A stretch of DNA of 64,000 nucleotides from DASRFR01 sp035651455. Lineage in GTDB: Bacteria > Acidobacteriota > Terriglobia > Terriglobales > Acidobacteriaceae. The DNA is taken from assembly GCA_035651455.1 (NCBI GenBank), contig DASRFR010000059.1, forward strand, positions 62,001-126,000, in the 5' to 3' direction. Numbering within the stretch: position 1 is the stretch's first letter; every line of letters starts with the position of its first letter. Below the pieces are notes generated by a model. It did no database searches. It was given only the letters and a program-made list of their open reading frames with translations, and was not told where the DNA came from. This document shows positions 18,581 through 27,281 of the stretch, one piece after another. A program made the translations under genes and the position numbers.

Positions 18581-18757
18581 TCAGAACATCGTGTAAATGA
18601 AAGGTGCGAGCGAGGAGCTCTGGGCCACGATGATGAATGCACCGAGAAGGAAAAGGGTGATCAGGATAGGCAGGATCCACCACCGGCGCCCTCCGAAAAA
18701 CGAGAACAGCTCTCCCGCAACGCGAAAGTTCCTGGCGGTGTTGCGAACGAACTTCAT
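18581..18757 (-). CDS. DUF5989 microprotein
   Basis: This 58-residue frame has a clear RBS (GGAGAG) seven bases before the ATG at 18757. The sequence has a basic start (MKFVRNTARNFRVAGELF), the aromatic FFGGRRWWILPILIT hinge, one transmembrane helix, and the ending SSLAPFIYTMF. The ALAPFIYTLF-type ending is the hallmark of DUF5989, small membrane proteins found with carbamoyltransferases and SxtJ-like proteins. Function unknown. Here it is separated from the SxtJ-like gene by three genes, while elsewhere they are usually adjacent. It lies 48 bp after the sugar transferase gene. Confidence 0.85.
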   Translation of the reverse strand: MKFVRNTARNFRVAGELFSFFGGRRWWILPILITLFLLGAFIIVAQSSSLAPFIYTMF

Positions 18758-18805
18758 GGACTCTCTCCTTAATCGTGTGATCGGTTGAAACGGATACGAA
18801 CTCGG

Positions 18806-20248
18806 TTACGCGGCTCCTGAACCACGAAGCACCGCGGGAATCGTCTTAATCAGGATTTCAAAATCCAGCCACAGCGACCACTTGTCGATGTATTGCAGGT
18901 CCAACTCCATCCACTGCTCGAACGGAATCGAGCTGCGTCCCTTGATCTGCCACAGGCAGGTAATGCCGGGGCGAACGCTGAAACGGCGCCGCTGCCAATC
19001 CTCGCTGAAGCCCTCGTAGTCGCGCACCGGCAGGGGCCGCGGGCCGACCAGGCTCATGTCCCCCTTGAGCACGTTCAACAACTGCGGCAGCTCGTCGATG
19101 CTGGTTTTCCGCAAAAAGCGGCCGACCGGCGTGATTCGCGGATCGTTCTTGATCTTAAACACCGGGCCACTGACTTCATTCAGGTGCTCGAGCTCCTTGA
19201 TCCTTTTTTCCGCGTCGGGAACCATGGTTCTGAATTTATAGATATTGAAACGACGCTTATTGAGCCCCAGCCGTCGCTGCACGAACAGGATCGGCCCGGG
19301 CGAAGTTAACTTGATGAGCAAGGCCGTAACCACCAGAAGTGGCGAAAGCAGAGTGATGATAATGAACGATACCGAGAAATCCAGAACCCGCTTGATCACC
19401 ACCGGCCAGCCTTCATTTAAAGCGCCGGTGTAATGCGTGATTAACGAATCGCCATCAAAATCGTCCGCTCTGGACCGGGCCACTTTAAGATCGAATAGGC
19501 TCGTCATGAAGCGCAACATGATTCCCTGTTCTTCGCAGATCCGGGCTATTTCCGAAGCGTGCGAATGCAGAGACCGCATGGGCAAAGTCACGGCGATTTC
19601 ATCGACCACGTTTTCCCGCAGGAAGTCGCGGAGTTCTGAGAAATTGCAGGCCACCGGGTAACCGGACTGCCGGAACTCCTCCATGCCGTGCCATTCTTCA
19701 TCCACAAAGCCGATGATGCGATATCCCAATCCGCCGCTGGCTTCGATCTTCCGCGCGAATTCGATGGCCTTGTTATTCGTCCCCACAATCAGCATGTGGC
19801 GTAAATTGCGCCCACGCAGCCGGATCTTCCGCAGTATGATGCGGAGCGCTAACCGGAAAGTGATCGTCAGCAGCGTGCTGCCCGCCCAGAAGACCAGCAG
19901 GAACGTAAAGGTAACCAGGCGAATATGAAAAATCGCGGTGGCAGCCAGGACCAGCAGCGTGCCCAACGAGGCAGCCTTGAAAACGTCCAGGCTTTCATCC
20001 CAGCGCCGGGAGAGACGCCGCGAGGCGTAGATCCCAAACGACCGGAAGATAACGTGCCACGCATAGAGCAGTGCCGAGAAGATCACGAAATTCTGGATCT
20101 TCACCCGCATGCCCAGGAATTCGGCCAAGGTCACCGTACTTCCATGGGAAACCACGATGGTAGCCAGACCGAACGCCACCATCATGAGCGTGACATCGAA
20201 CAGCTTCAGCGCATTCAACAGCAACTGCCGACGGATGTGACCCACCAA
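18806..20248 (-). CDS. Exopolysaccharide polyprenyl glycosylphosphotransferase (WbaP/EpsE-like)
   Basis: This 480-residue enzyme should start repeat-unit synthesis by moving a sugar phosphate from a nucleotide sugar to undecaprenyl phosphate on the inner face of the membrane. Four hydrophobic segments occupy residues 1-130. A Rossmann-like CoA-binding region follows (LIVGTNNKAIEFARKIEASG). A membrane helix and the C-terminal transferase domain end the protein, with signatures FVQRRLGLNKRRFNIYKFRT, FLRKTSIDELPQLLNVLKGD, SLVGPRP and RPGITCLWQIKGR. The sugar is not predictable. It follows the ATPase gene and precedes DUF5989 in locus 1. Confidence 0.93.
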   Translation of the reverse strand: MVGHIRRQLLLNALKLFDVTLMMVAFGLATIVVSHGSTVTLAEFLGMRVKIQNFVIFSALLYAWHVIFRSFGIYASRRLSRRWDESLDVFKAASLGTLLVLAATAIFHIRLVTFTFLLVFWAGSTLLTITFRLALRIILRKIRLRGRNLRHMLIVGTNNKAIEFARKIEASGGLGYRIIGFVDEEWHGMEEFRQSGYPVACNFSELRDFLRENVVDEIAVTLPMRSLHSHASEIARICEEQGIMLRFMTSLFDLKVARSRADDFDGDSLITHYTGALNEGWPVVIKRVLDFSVSFIIITLLSPLLVVTALLIKLTSPGPILFVQRRLGLNKRRFNIYKFRTMVPDAEKRIKELEHLNEVSGPVFKIKNDPRITPVGRFLRKTSIDELPQLLNVLKGDMSLVGPRPLPVRDYEGFSEDWQRRRFSVRPGITCLWQIKGRSSIPFEQWMELDLQYIDKWSLWLDFEILIKTIPAVLRGSGAA

Positions 20249-20369
20249 TCCTCCAGGATTCGGGCTGTATTCGAGTGAAGGGAAAAAGCAGGAAGTTGCG
20301 GCGTGTCTGTAAGGAAGCTGAACTACGAAATACGAGGAACCTCAGGAACAATGACGACGAAGTGGAGCC

Positions 20370-21443
20370 TTAATTGGGGCGCTCGGGCCCGGACAAACCG
20401 GTAGCCACCCGTTCCAGCGCCTGCGTGTAGTTCTTGAGTTGTAACACGACTTTCTGCATGTAAGCCTTGGCCTCGGCCGGGGTCAGGGCTACGCCATTGC
20501 CGTTGCCGTTTCCATTCCCGTCGACCGGGTAGCCGCCGTTGCCAGGCACCGGCGGAAGTACCACTTGGGCCTCCGGATACATGGCAGGAAATCCGGGATG
20601 AACTCCAATCGCGGATGGACTCGGCTGCGACACGTGGCGGCTAATATCGAGATCGGTTGCCACCTCGTCAATCACTGAGTCCTCGATCACTTCCTGGCGA
20701 AGCGCGCACCCCAGCGACATGGCGTTGAAGCAGAAATTATTGATGTTGCGCGGAATACCTTCGCTGTACTCAAAGATCTTGGCAACCGCCTCCTGGCTGA
20801 AGGGAAACTTGTCTTTGCAACCCGCGATTCGCAGCCGGTGCTGGATGTAGTGGCTCGTTTCCTCCAGAGAAAGCGGCTGCAATCCATTCATGATGGACAC
20901 GCGTTGCCGCAGCTGAGAGAGTCCCGGGTTGGCCAGCTTGTTGGCCAATTCGGGCTGACCGGCCAGAATGATCTGCATCAGCTTTGCCCGCGGCGTTTCA
21001 AAATCCGACAGCAAGCGGACAGTTTCCAGCACTGACGGATCGAGATTCTGTGCCTCGTCGATTACCACGATAAAGCGATTTCCTGCGCGTGCTTCCTGCA
21101 GAAGTCGCTTGTTGAACTCTTCGTGCATCTTGACGAAGTCCGTGTCGTCACTGCCGTAGCCGAGTTCGGCCAGCAGAAATCGCATGAACTCCCGCGAATT
21201 GCACTGCGTCTGGAACAGAAATGCGGTGCGTGCCGCGCCACGAAACCGCTCCAGCAAATGGAACAGCAGCGTGGTCTTGCCCATGCCGGGCTTGGCGATC
21301 AGGCTGAGGAAGCCCCGGTTTGTTTCGATGCCGTATACCAGCGACGCCAGCGCTTCCCGATGTGCCGCGCTAAGGTATAGGAAACGCGGGTCGGGAGTAA
21401 CCCCGAAAGGCTGCTCCCGCAGACCGTAGTAGTTAAGAAACAT
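20370..21443 (-). CDS. ExeA/XrtA-associated-type AAA ATPase
   Basis: The 357-residue protein starts with the family signature MFLNYYGLREQPFGVTPDPRF. Walker A is KPGMGKTT (51-58) and Walker B is IVVIDEAQ (125-132); arginine-rich sensor regions follow. Such ATPases sit beside Wzz-like proteins in exosortase-type and related polysaccharide loci and are thought to assist assembly or export. No exosortase or PEP-CTERM protein is present here. After residue 270 there is a Pro-rich linker, an Asn-Gly run (about 309-317) and an amphipathic helix. The Wzz protein encoded 12 bp upstream has a similar Asn-Gly-rich tail. Confidence 0.9.
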   Translation of the reverse strand: MFLNYYGLREQPFGVTPDPRFLYLSAAHREALASLVYGIETNRGFLSLIAKPGMGKTTLLFHLLERFRGAARTAFLFQTQCNSREFMRFLLAELGYGSDDTDFVKMHEEFNKRLLQEARAGNRFIVVIDEAQNLDPSVLETVRLLSDFETPRAKLMQIILAGQPELANKLANPGLSQLRQRVSIMNGLQPLSLEETSHYIQHRLRIAGCKDKFPFSQEAVAKIFEYSEGIPRNINNFCFNAMSLGCALRQEVIEDSVIDEVATDLDISRHVSQPSPSAIGVHPGFPAMYPEAQVVLPPVPGNGGYPVDGNGNGNGNGVALTPAEAKAYMQKVVLQLKNYTQALERVATGLSGPERPN

Positions 21444-21455
21444 TCCTGGGTCCCC

Positions 21456-23099
21456 TTATTCCTGTTCGAAACGATCGATTACGTCCTGGGACTGCTCTAT
21501 GGAATCGCCATCGCCATCGTGGACGGCAGGATCGGCAATCACGCCATGAGCGCCGTTGCCATTCCCGTTTGTATGCCCGTTACCATTCACATGGAAGCCG
21601 TTCCCATTTTTGCCTACAGGCACGGACGCGAGCACAGGAATGTTGAGCTCGGAGAGAACTTCGGATGGGGTGCGGAAAGACGGATCAAGATATTCCATCG
21701 TGAACACCGCTCCCACGCTCACGGTGCATGCGAGCAGCACGCCTACCAGCCCGAACAGCCACGGCGAGATCGCCGGCATGTTGGGCACGGTCGGCTGTTC
21801 CGCCACTGCCACGTTCAAGATGCGCGTGGCGTCAAGAGCATCGGCCATGCGCGCTTCTTCACGCTTGTGCTGGTAGAGCAGGTAATTTTCTTCGTTGGTT
21901 TTTTCCGCGCGCAGCAGATCCTGTTGAATGATCCCTTTCTCTTCCAGTTCCTTCGCCTTCTGCTGATAGACCTGCACGATGGCTTGCGTTGCCGCTGCCC
22001 GCGCCTGCAGGGCGCTGAAATCCGCTTTGGCTTTCGCTAATTCGGTGCTGATCCAGGAGTAAGTCGGATTCTGATCGGTGGTTTCTTCCTGCAGTGGCTT
22101 GCTCTCGGCATTGGTGATGGCCGTCCGCGTGTCCGCAATCTGCTTGTCGACTTCCTGCACTAGCCGGTACGTGGGCTGATACTTGGTCAGCAGCTCGGTG
22201 CGCTTCAATTCCAGAGTCATCAACGTGCTCTTAAGCCCCTGCAGCACGAAAGCGTCGTCCGACTTGCGGACCTGCGTGGTCAAACGTCCCGGGGTTGCGT
22301 TGGCTTGCTTTTCCAGGTCATGAATCTTTTGCTCGGTGCTGGCCATCTCCGCGCGCGTGGTTTCCAGTTGCGCGCTGAAGTCGTTCAGCTTCTGCAGTGT
22401 GATGTCGCGGGCTACCTGGGGTGCTACCCCGCCTTGTTCCGCCGCGAACTGCTTTAACTGGTCTTCTGCTTGGTCAAGGTCGTGGCGATAGCGCTCGGTC
22501 TCCTGCTCGAAAAACTGCAACTGCCCCGACGGCCGGTGCACGGCAAGATGCTTGTCAATATAGGCATTGTTCAGAATGGTGAGCACCATCGCCGCCTGCT
22601 GCGGCTTCGAAGAGCTGTAGCTGATGCGAATCAGGTTGGTTTTCTTGATGGTCTCAACCTTCAGCGAACCCTTCAATTTGTCAATCGCCACCGCAATCTT
22701 CTTCTCCGGCGTCTGCGCGAATGGCCAGAAATTCAAAAGTGTTTTCCGCTTATCGAGCCCGGAGTCTATCACCGTCTTGCGCAGCACGTCGTTGCTCAGG
22801 ATGAGCTCAACTTCCGAGTTCAGCTCTTCCTCCGTGACCGCGTCGTGCACCGTGATGGGATTGTTCTTCTCCGACGAAATGACCGGATCGACACGCTCGC
22901 GTTTCACCAGGATTTCAGTGACGGAGTCGTATTTGGGCGGAACCACGAAGGCGGCTACCAGGGTTCCCAGCAGGATGCCAAAGAAGGTGAGCACAAGCAC
23001 GCGCTTGTGGCGGAAAGCAATGGCCAGCAGGTCGCGCATGGTGAAACCAAACTGCCGGCCGTTGTTGGATGACATGAAATCTTGGTTGTTCATATTCAA
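21456..23099 (-). CDS. Wzz/GumC-type polysaccharide chain-length determinant (no kinase domain)
   Basis: This 547-residue inner-membrane protein has transmembrane helices near residues 33-52 and 440-465. Between them is a long periplasmic coiled-coil region and the GNVR-type domain (Wzz signature near the start: KYDSVTEILVKRE). It should control the chain length of locus-1 polymer and link the polymerase to the export channel. The C-terminal cytoplasmic end has no tyrosine-kinase domain, only a short conserved LSELNIPVLASVPVGK segment and an Asn-Gly-His-rich tail. No separate tyrosine kinase is present in the window. The gene lies 35 bp after the export-protein gene. Confidence 0.92.
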   Translation of the reverse strand: MNMNNQDFMSSNNGRQFGFTMRDLLAIAFRHKRVLVLTFFGILLGTLVAAFVVPPKYDSVTEILVKRERVDPVISSEKNNPITVHDAVTEEELNSEVELILSNDVLRKTVIDSGLDKRKTLLNFWPFAQTPEKKIAVAIDKLKGSLKVETIKKTNLIRISYSSSKPQQAAMVLTILNNAYIDKHLAVHRPSGQLQFFEQETERYRHDLDQAEDQLKQFAAEQGGVAPQVARDITLQKLNDFSAQLETTRAEMASTEQKIHDLEKQANATPGRLTTQVRKSDDAFVLQGLKSTLMTLELKRTELLTKYQPTYRLVQEVDKQIADTRTAITNAESKPLQEETTDQNPTYSWISTELAKAKADFSALQARAAATQAIVQVYQQKAKELEEKGIIQQDLLRAEKTNEENYLLYQHKREEARMADALDATRILNVAVAEQPTVPNMPAISPWLFGLVGVLLACTVSVGAVFTMEYLDPSFRTPSEVLSELNIPVLASVPVGKNGNGFHVNGNGHTNGNGNGAHGVIADPAVHDGDGDSIEQSQDVIDRFEQE

Positions 23100-23134
23100 T
23101 CTCCTGATGGGGCCTGCTCAAACCTCAACTGAGG

Positions 23135-23875
23135 CTAACGCCCAACCGTGGGCAACTGTGCGTACGCCCCTACACCCGTGTTCGGAATAAACGCTTTGAT
23201 CTTGGACAGCGCATTCTTCGGGACCACCAGCATGTCGCCAGGCTGTAAGGTCGGGTCCTCGTGGAGATTGCCCTTCTTCAACATTTCTTTCACGTTGAAG
23301 ATCTTTGCCGAGGTCCACTGATCGTCGACTCGGCGGAACAGCAGGACCTGCGAATGTTTGGCGTTGTCGGTGAAACCACCCGCCATCTCGATGGCCTCGC
23401 TTAACGTGATATCCCCGCGCATTTCATACTTGCCGGGTTTGCCGACCTGGCCGCCTGCCGTGAAATACGGCTTCTCAAAATCCTTCAGCACAACCACAAT
23501 TTGCGGATCATTCAAAATCGTGCTGTAGGCTTTCTTCAGAGTGTCCGTGAGCTGCGGCACTGTCTGTCCGCCGACCTTCACGTCGCCTACGCTCTTGAGA
23601 GTCACGAAACCATCGGGCTGCACCGCTACTGTCTGATTAAACTCGGGGCTCAATTCGAAAGAAACATCGAAAGTGTCTCCCGGCCGGATCTGGTATCTCG
23701 GTTCGCGCGGCGAGAACTGCGGCTCGGCTTTCGAATTCGTTGTGGACGTGTTTGCCGATGCGCCTGACGAGGCCGCCGAAGCTACCATCGTGTGATCCAC
23801 ATCCTGCGCGATGCACGTTGAAAGCGCCAACGCCACCGTCGCCAAAGTGCCCGCCACCACAGTAATGCGTTTCAT
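23135..23875 (-). CDS. Wza-like polysaccharide export protein
   Basis: This 246-residue protein has a signal peptide (MKRITVVAGTLATVALALST, cleavage after CIAQ or nearby). The Poly_export domain follows (YQIRPGDTFDVSFELSPEFN ... NDPQIVVVLKDFEKPY). An SLBB domain comes next (FTAGGQVGKPGKYEM ... LSEAIEMAGGFTDNA), then a final LQPGDMLVVPKN strand. It should form or gate the outer-membrane channel for the polymer. No lipobox Cys is evident in the usual position. It is the first gene of locus 1, preceded by a 597-bp non-coding stretch that probably holds the promoter. Confidence 0.92.
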   Translation of the reverse strand: MKRITVVAGTLATVALALSTCIAQDVDHTMVASAASSGASANTSTTNSKAEPQFSPREPRYQIRPGDTFDVSFELSPEFNQTVAVQPDGFVTLKSVGDVKVGGQTVPQLTDTLKKAYSTILNDPQIVVVLKDFEKPYFTAGGQVGKPGKYEMRGDITLSEAIEMAGGFTDNAKHSQVLLFRRVDDQWTSAKIFNVKEMLKKGNLHEDPTLQPGDMLVVPKNALSKIKAFIPNTGVGAYAQLPTVGR

Positions 23876-24472
23876 GATTCCCTTCTCCCTGCTTCAGTAC
23901 CGCGGAAGTATCTTCTGATTTACTGAGTTAAGCAACAGATTCTGGCGTCTGCCAGAGCTCGCCGAACACCGCCAGACTTGGTTTCGGGACCGATCTGAAT
24001 GCCGCTCCCGTATGTAGCTTCGCCCTCTCAGTCACATGTGAGCAGTGACTGCAGATCACGATTGAGAACCGGGCGGACAGTTCTGCTGCACGCGGGACAA
24101 TAATTCTCGCCCCGTCTAGAACAATGCGGACGATCTATCGTTTTTCGTGTGGGGGGAGTTACGACTCAAGTACAAATCCGGCGACGCGCATGCTCAACGT
24201 GCACACCCGAGTGTTGAAAACTTATCGGGGTTTGCAATTTGCTGCAAGAGGCCAAACGCCTTGATGACAAAAGTCTCTATGACCTTTCAGCCTCCCAAAA
24301 AACGTTCAAAAACCGCTTTCAGTGCAAGCCGGCGTTCTCCCCCCGAACGGCTTGCGCCAGAGCAGCCTAACTACCACGATTTCAGCTACTTACACGACGA
24401 ACAACGCTGTCAACCAGGTAGATTCCTTAAACTGTCCGAATTCCCGTCACGAAACCCCGAATTCGCGGCGAG
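23876..24472. other. Intergenic region upstream of polysaccharide locus 1
   Basis: This 597-bp gap lies between the export-protein start and the 3' end of the next secreted protein gene. I see no convincing coding frame and no RNA gene. It should contain the promoter for the locus-1 operon. I looked for a -24/-12 sigma-54 pattern on the minus strand and found none that fits. The only clear local structure is the dyad listed separately at 24029-24051. Confidence 0.5.
24029..24051. promoter_or_regulatory. 7-bp dyad upstream of locus 1
   Basis: CAGTCAC and GTGACTG form a perfect inverted repeat with a 9-base spacer, about 155 bp upstream of the export-protein start. The form suits a dimeric regulator binding site, but it could be chance. 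Confidence 0.25.
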
Positions 24473-27016
24473 TTACTGCACCGTTTCCGTAAACCGCGCC
24501 GCCCGCACTCCGCTGACTGTCGCCGAAATCTGCACTGTGCCCGGCTGGGACGGCGTGGTATAGGTGACGCTCGCTTGGCCATTGTTACCGGTGGTCGGGG
24601 TTGTTGTAGAAAACTTACCTTGCGCGCCATTATCAGAGAAGGTGACCGTCAATCCCTGTTCCGGATTTCCATATTGATCCTTCACGGCTACTACTAATGG
24701 GTTAGGTAGTTGCGTGTTCGGTGGCGCGCTCTGGTTGTTTCCCGACACGACAGCGACAACGGCGGGGGGGCCGGCCACTGCCCTTACCTTGAGCGAGGCA
24801 GGCGTTAACGGACCCGTGCTCGCGGTAATTGTGATGTATTTCGCAATGGTGGGAAGCGTGTACGAAACGCTCGCATGACCGCTGGAATCCGTGGTCACCG
24901 GGTTCGCCGAAAACTGTCCCCCGGCGCTGCCGTCCGCAAAGGTTACCGAAACGCCCGGAACACCATTACCATATTGATCCTGTACGACAAATACCAGCGG
25001 CGCCAGCAAAACCGTTCCCACCGTTCCCGTCTGGTTGGCGCCAGAGAACACGGCAATGGTCGTCGGTGTTCCCGCGACCGCGGTCTCCGTGAACGAAGCG
25101 GTCGTGGACCCTTGATTGGTTGCGGTGATCGAGATTTGACCGGTCACTGTAGGCAAGGTGTAGTTGGTCAACGCGACGCCCTGGCTGTTGGTTGTGGTAT
25201 TTGGATTCGAAAACGTTCCACCCTTACCGCCATCACTGAACGTAATTGCCAAGCCGCCGATCGGTTGGTTCGAATATGGACTGGTCGCGCTTATTTTCAA
25301 TGCGAGCGGAAGTGTGCTGCCCACCGGGCCAGTTTGTCGGTTGCCGGCTTTGGTCGCCAGCACTGGCAGCAGTCCATATACGGCTAGCTGTGTTTGCGTT
25401 CCGACGTACACTTTTCCGTTCGCCACCACCGGGCTGGCGAAATGTGCGGAAGCACCCAATGAGTCACGGCTTCCATTCACCGACGAGTTGTAAATCTGCG
25501 TCAGGTAGGTTGCGTCGAAAGCCGAAAGAATATTCCCGGCTACATTCCGCACCAGCCAAAATACCCCATTGCTGTTTCCATTCGCCGAGATGAACGGAAG
25601 CCCTTCCGGAGTAAGTGAAATGGATTGCGCTACTGGTGCCTGCGACAGCAAACCGCTGGAGAACAGATACGCCTTGATCGCCGTATCTCCGGGTGGCGCA
25701 AAATACACCAGGTTGTTCCAGAAGTTTGCATTTCCGTAGTACTCGATCAGTGCATCCGGAATGGTCTGCACAATCTGATTGCCGGTTGTGTCGAACCGCC
25801 CCATGTTGTCCCGATCGATCAGGTAAATGCTGCCGGTTTTCCCAGCGGCGATCAGCAAATGAGCAGGCGATGGCGGTGGTTGGTCGGGCAGCAAGGTCAC
25901 GCCCCCAGAACCGAGATCCAGATCGTTGAGCGCCATGTTCTGCTGGTCAAACGGAGTGAAGTAATCAACCCAATTCAGGCCCGTGCCATTGAGCGCGAGT
26001 TTCAAGACGGTGTCGCCGAAGTCCGCTCCGCCCGTGTTCTGGTCGAAGATGCCATTGGCCGTGGAAAAGTAAACGTTCCCGTCAGCATCGCCGCCCAGGC
26101 CCGATCCGCTCTGCCACACCGAAGCGCCCCAGGCCTGCCCCGGCGAGGTATTGAATACGCCCACCTGTTGCAAGGATTCGTTGTAGGCCAGCACCCACCC
26201 GAGCGCCGTGATGTCGCATCCGTTCGATCCGAAAGCGATGTAAACAGTTCCATTCGAGAGCAACAACGCCGGCCGCTGCATTTCGGGCAACGAACTGAAA
26301 TTCACTGTTCCGCCGGGTCCCTGGAACGCGGCCGAGATCACCACCGGAGCCACGTTGTCCAACCCTGTGGTGATGTCCAGAGAGTGCAGACGATACACGT
26401 AGTTCGTAGTATTGCCCGAGACCTCCTTCGTCTTCGCCACCACGAACAGGCTGTTGGTTGCCAGATCGATGACCGGCGTGCCCATGACCCCGATCTCGGT
26501 GTATCCCGTTACTTTCGCGCAGCCTTGGTCCGCCACTGGAACTGTGGTCACTCCCGCGGCAGAATTGATGAAAGTCTCATGCCATAGCAGCGTCAGGGTA
26601 TCGGCATCCAGCGCATACACGCTATCGTGCTGGGTGGCCACGAAGACCACGTTGTGCACGCCTTGTCCCGGAATACTGAGGTTCGACACATAGAGAGGTT
26701 GTGCCACCACGTAGCCGTCCACGTTGAACGTGAGCAGTTTTCCAAACTGACGGGTGTTTACGTTACTCGGAGTGAGGTAGGTCTCGCTGGTATTCGTGCC
26801 GTCCCGCGAAATGTCCGCGCGGCCTGTGAGAATATTCACTTGTGAAAAAACAGGCGATATCAAGGTTGCTGTGAAATAAAGGCAAAGGGCGAAGGTAAAC
26901 GGGGTTTTCCTCCAGCGGCCCAGCAACTGCCACTCACACCATGTCTCCTTATTGTTCTTTATCGCACGCAGGTTGGAGCTCCAACCGCAATCTGAGGACA
27001 ATACAGAACCCTGCAT
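24473..27016 (-). CDS. Secreted PQQ-like beta-propeller with three Big_1/invasin-type Ig domains
   Basis: This 847-residue protein starts at the ATG at 27016, preceded by GGAGCAGGA. It has an unusually long N-terminal segment (about 40 residues) before the hydrophobic core FTFALCLYFTATLISPVFS. Residues of about 60-555 are a PQQ-like propeller with blades such as FVATQHDSVYALDADTLTL and VYIAFGSNGCDITALGWVLA. From about 560 to the end there are three Ig-like Big_1 modules, each ending in a SVTYTLPT/ASVTYTTPS-type strand. The head is paralogous to the divergently transcribed protein at 27282, which carries a different tail. A surface or adhesive role is inferred; no catalytic site is seen. Confidence 0.87.
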   Translation of the reverse strand: MQGSVLSSDCGWSSNLRAIKNNKETWCEWQLLGRWRKTPFTFALCLYFTATLISPVFSQVNILTGRADISRDGTNTSETYLTPSNVNTRQFGKLLTFNVDGYVVAQPLYVSNLSIPGQGVHNVVFVATQHDSVYALDADTLTLLWHETFINSAAGVTTVPVADQGCAKVTGYTEIGVMGTPVIDLATNSLFVVAKTKEVSGNTTNYVYRLHSLDITTGLDNVAPVVISAAFQGPGGTVNFSSLPEMQRPALLLSNGTVYIAFGSNGCDITALGWVLAYNESLQQVGVFNTSPGQAWGASVWQSGSGLGGDADGNVYFSTANGIFDQNTGGADFGDTVLKLALNGTGLNWVDYFTPFDQQNMALNDLDLGSGGVTLLPDQPPPSPAHLLIAAGKTGSIYLIDRDNMGRFDTTGNQIVQTIPDALIEYYGNANFWNNLVYFAPPGDTAIKAYLFSSGLLSQAPVAQSISLTPEGLPFISANGNSNGVFWLVRNVAGNILSAFDATYLTQIYNSSVNGSRDSLGASAHFASPVVANGKVYVGTQTQLAVYGLLPVLATKAGNRQTGPVGSTLPLALKISATSPYSNQPIGGLAITFSDGGKGGTFSNPNTTTNSQGVALTNYTLPTVTGQISITATNQGSTTASFTETAVAGTPTTIAVFSGANQTGTVGTVLLAPLVFVVQDQYGNGVPGVSVTFADGSAGGQFSANPVTTDSSGHASVSYTLPTIAKYITITASTGPLTPASLKVRAVAGPPAVVAVVSGNNQSAPPNTQLPNPLVVAVKDQYGNPEQGLTVTFSDNGAQGKFSTTTPTTGNNGQASVTYTTPSQPGTVQISATVSGVRAARFTETVQ

Positions 27017-27281
27017 ATTCCTGCTCCACTAAGCTCTCGGCACTTCTTCGCAGAAGACGTGGAGAGTTGATCGGCCGGATGATTGCTGCGGTGGCGCCGG
27101 GGTGCACAACAGTTTTGGGTAAACTAGCACACGGTTGTTGGCACTGATACTAACGAACTTCTCTGTGCAATTTCTTGCAAACTTCGACCTAACTCTCGAC
27201 TCTAACCGGAATGCTCCTTCCTTTTCCGACCTGAAATGCTAAACTCGGGTTCCCCCGGTTCAACTCCCGAAAGGTATCGAC
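27017..27281. promoter_or_regulatory. Divergent promoter region between two paralogous surface-protein genes
   Basis: The 265-bp gap separates two genes transcribed outward and must hold both promoters. AAAGG seven bases before the ATG at 27282 is the likely RBS on the plus side. I could not assign -35/-10 boxes with confidence. Confidence 0.5.

Noticed and set aside
18806..23875. Exosortase/PEP-CTERM system
   Set aside because: The ATPase and Wzz-like proteins resemble exosortase-associated ones, but there is no exosortase gene and no protein with a PEP-CTERM tail in the window.
23876..24472. Sigma-54 promoter for the locus-1 operon
   Set aside because: Such loci with ExeA-type ATPases are sometimes sigma-54 dependent, so I looked for GG-N10-GC on the minus strand. 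The few spacing matches lack the flanking TGGCAC and TTGC bases.
24147..24563. Open frame of 138 codons in the long intergenic region
   Set aside because: It runs into the antisense of the secreted propeller gene, lacks a good RBS and shows no protein-like pattern.
25625..26587. Open frame of 320 codons on the plus strand
   Set aside because: It lies wholly antisense to the propeller gene at 24473-27016, has no recognisable protein pattern, and follows from codon bias of the real gene.
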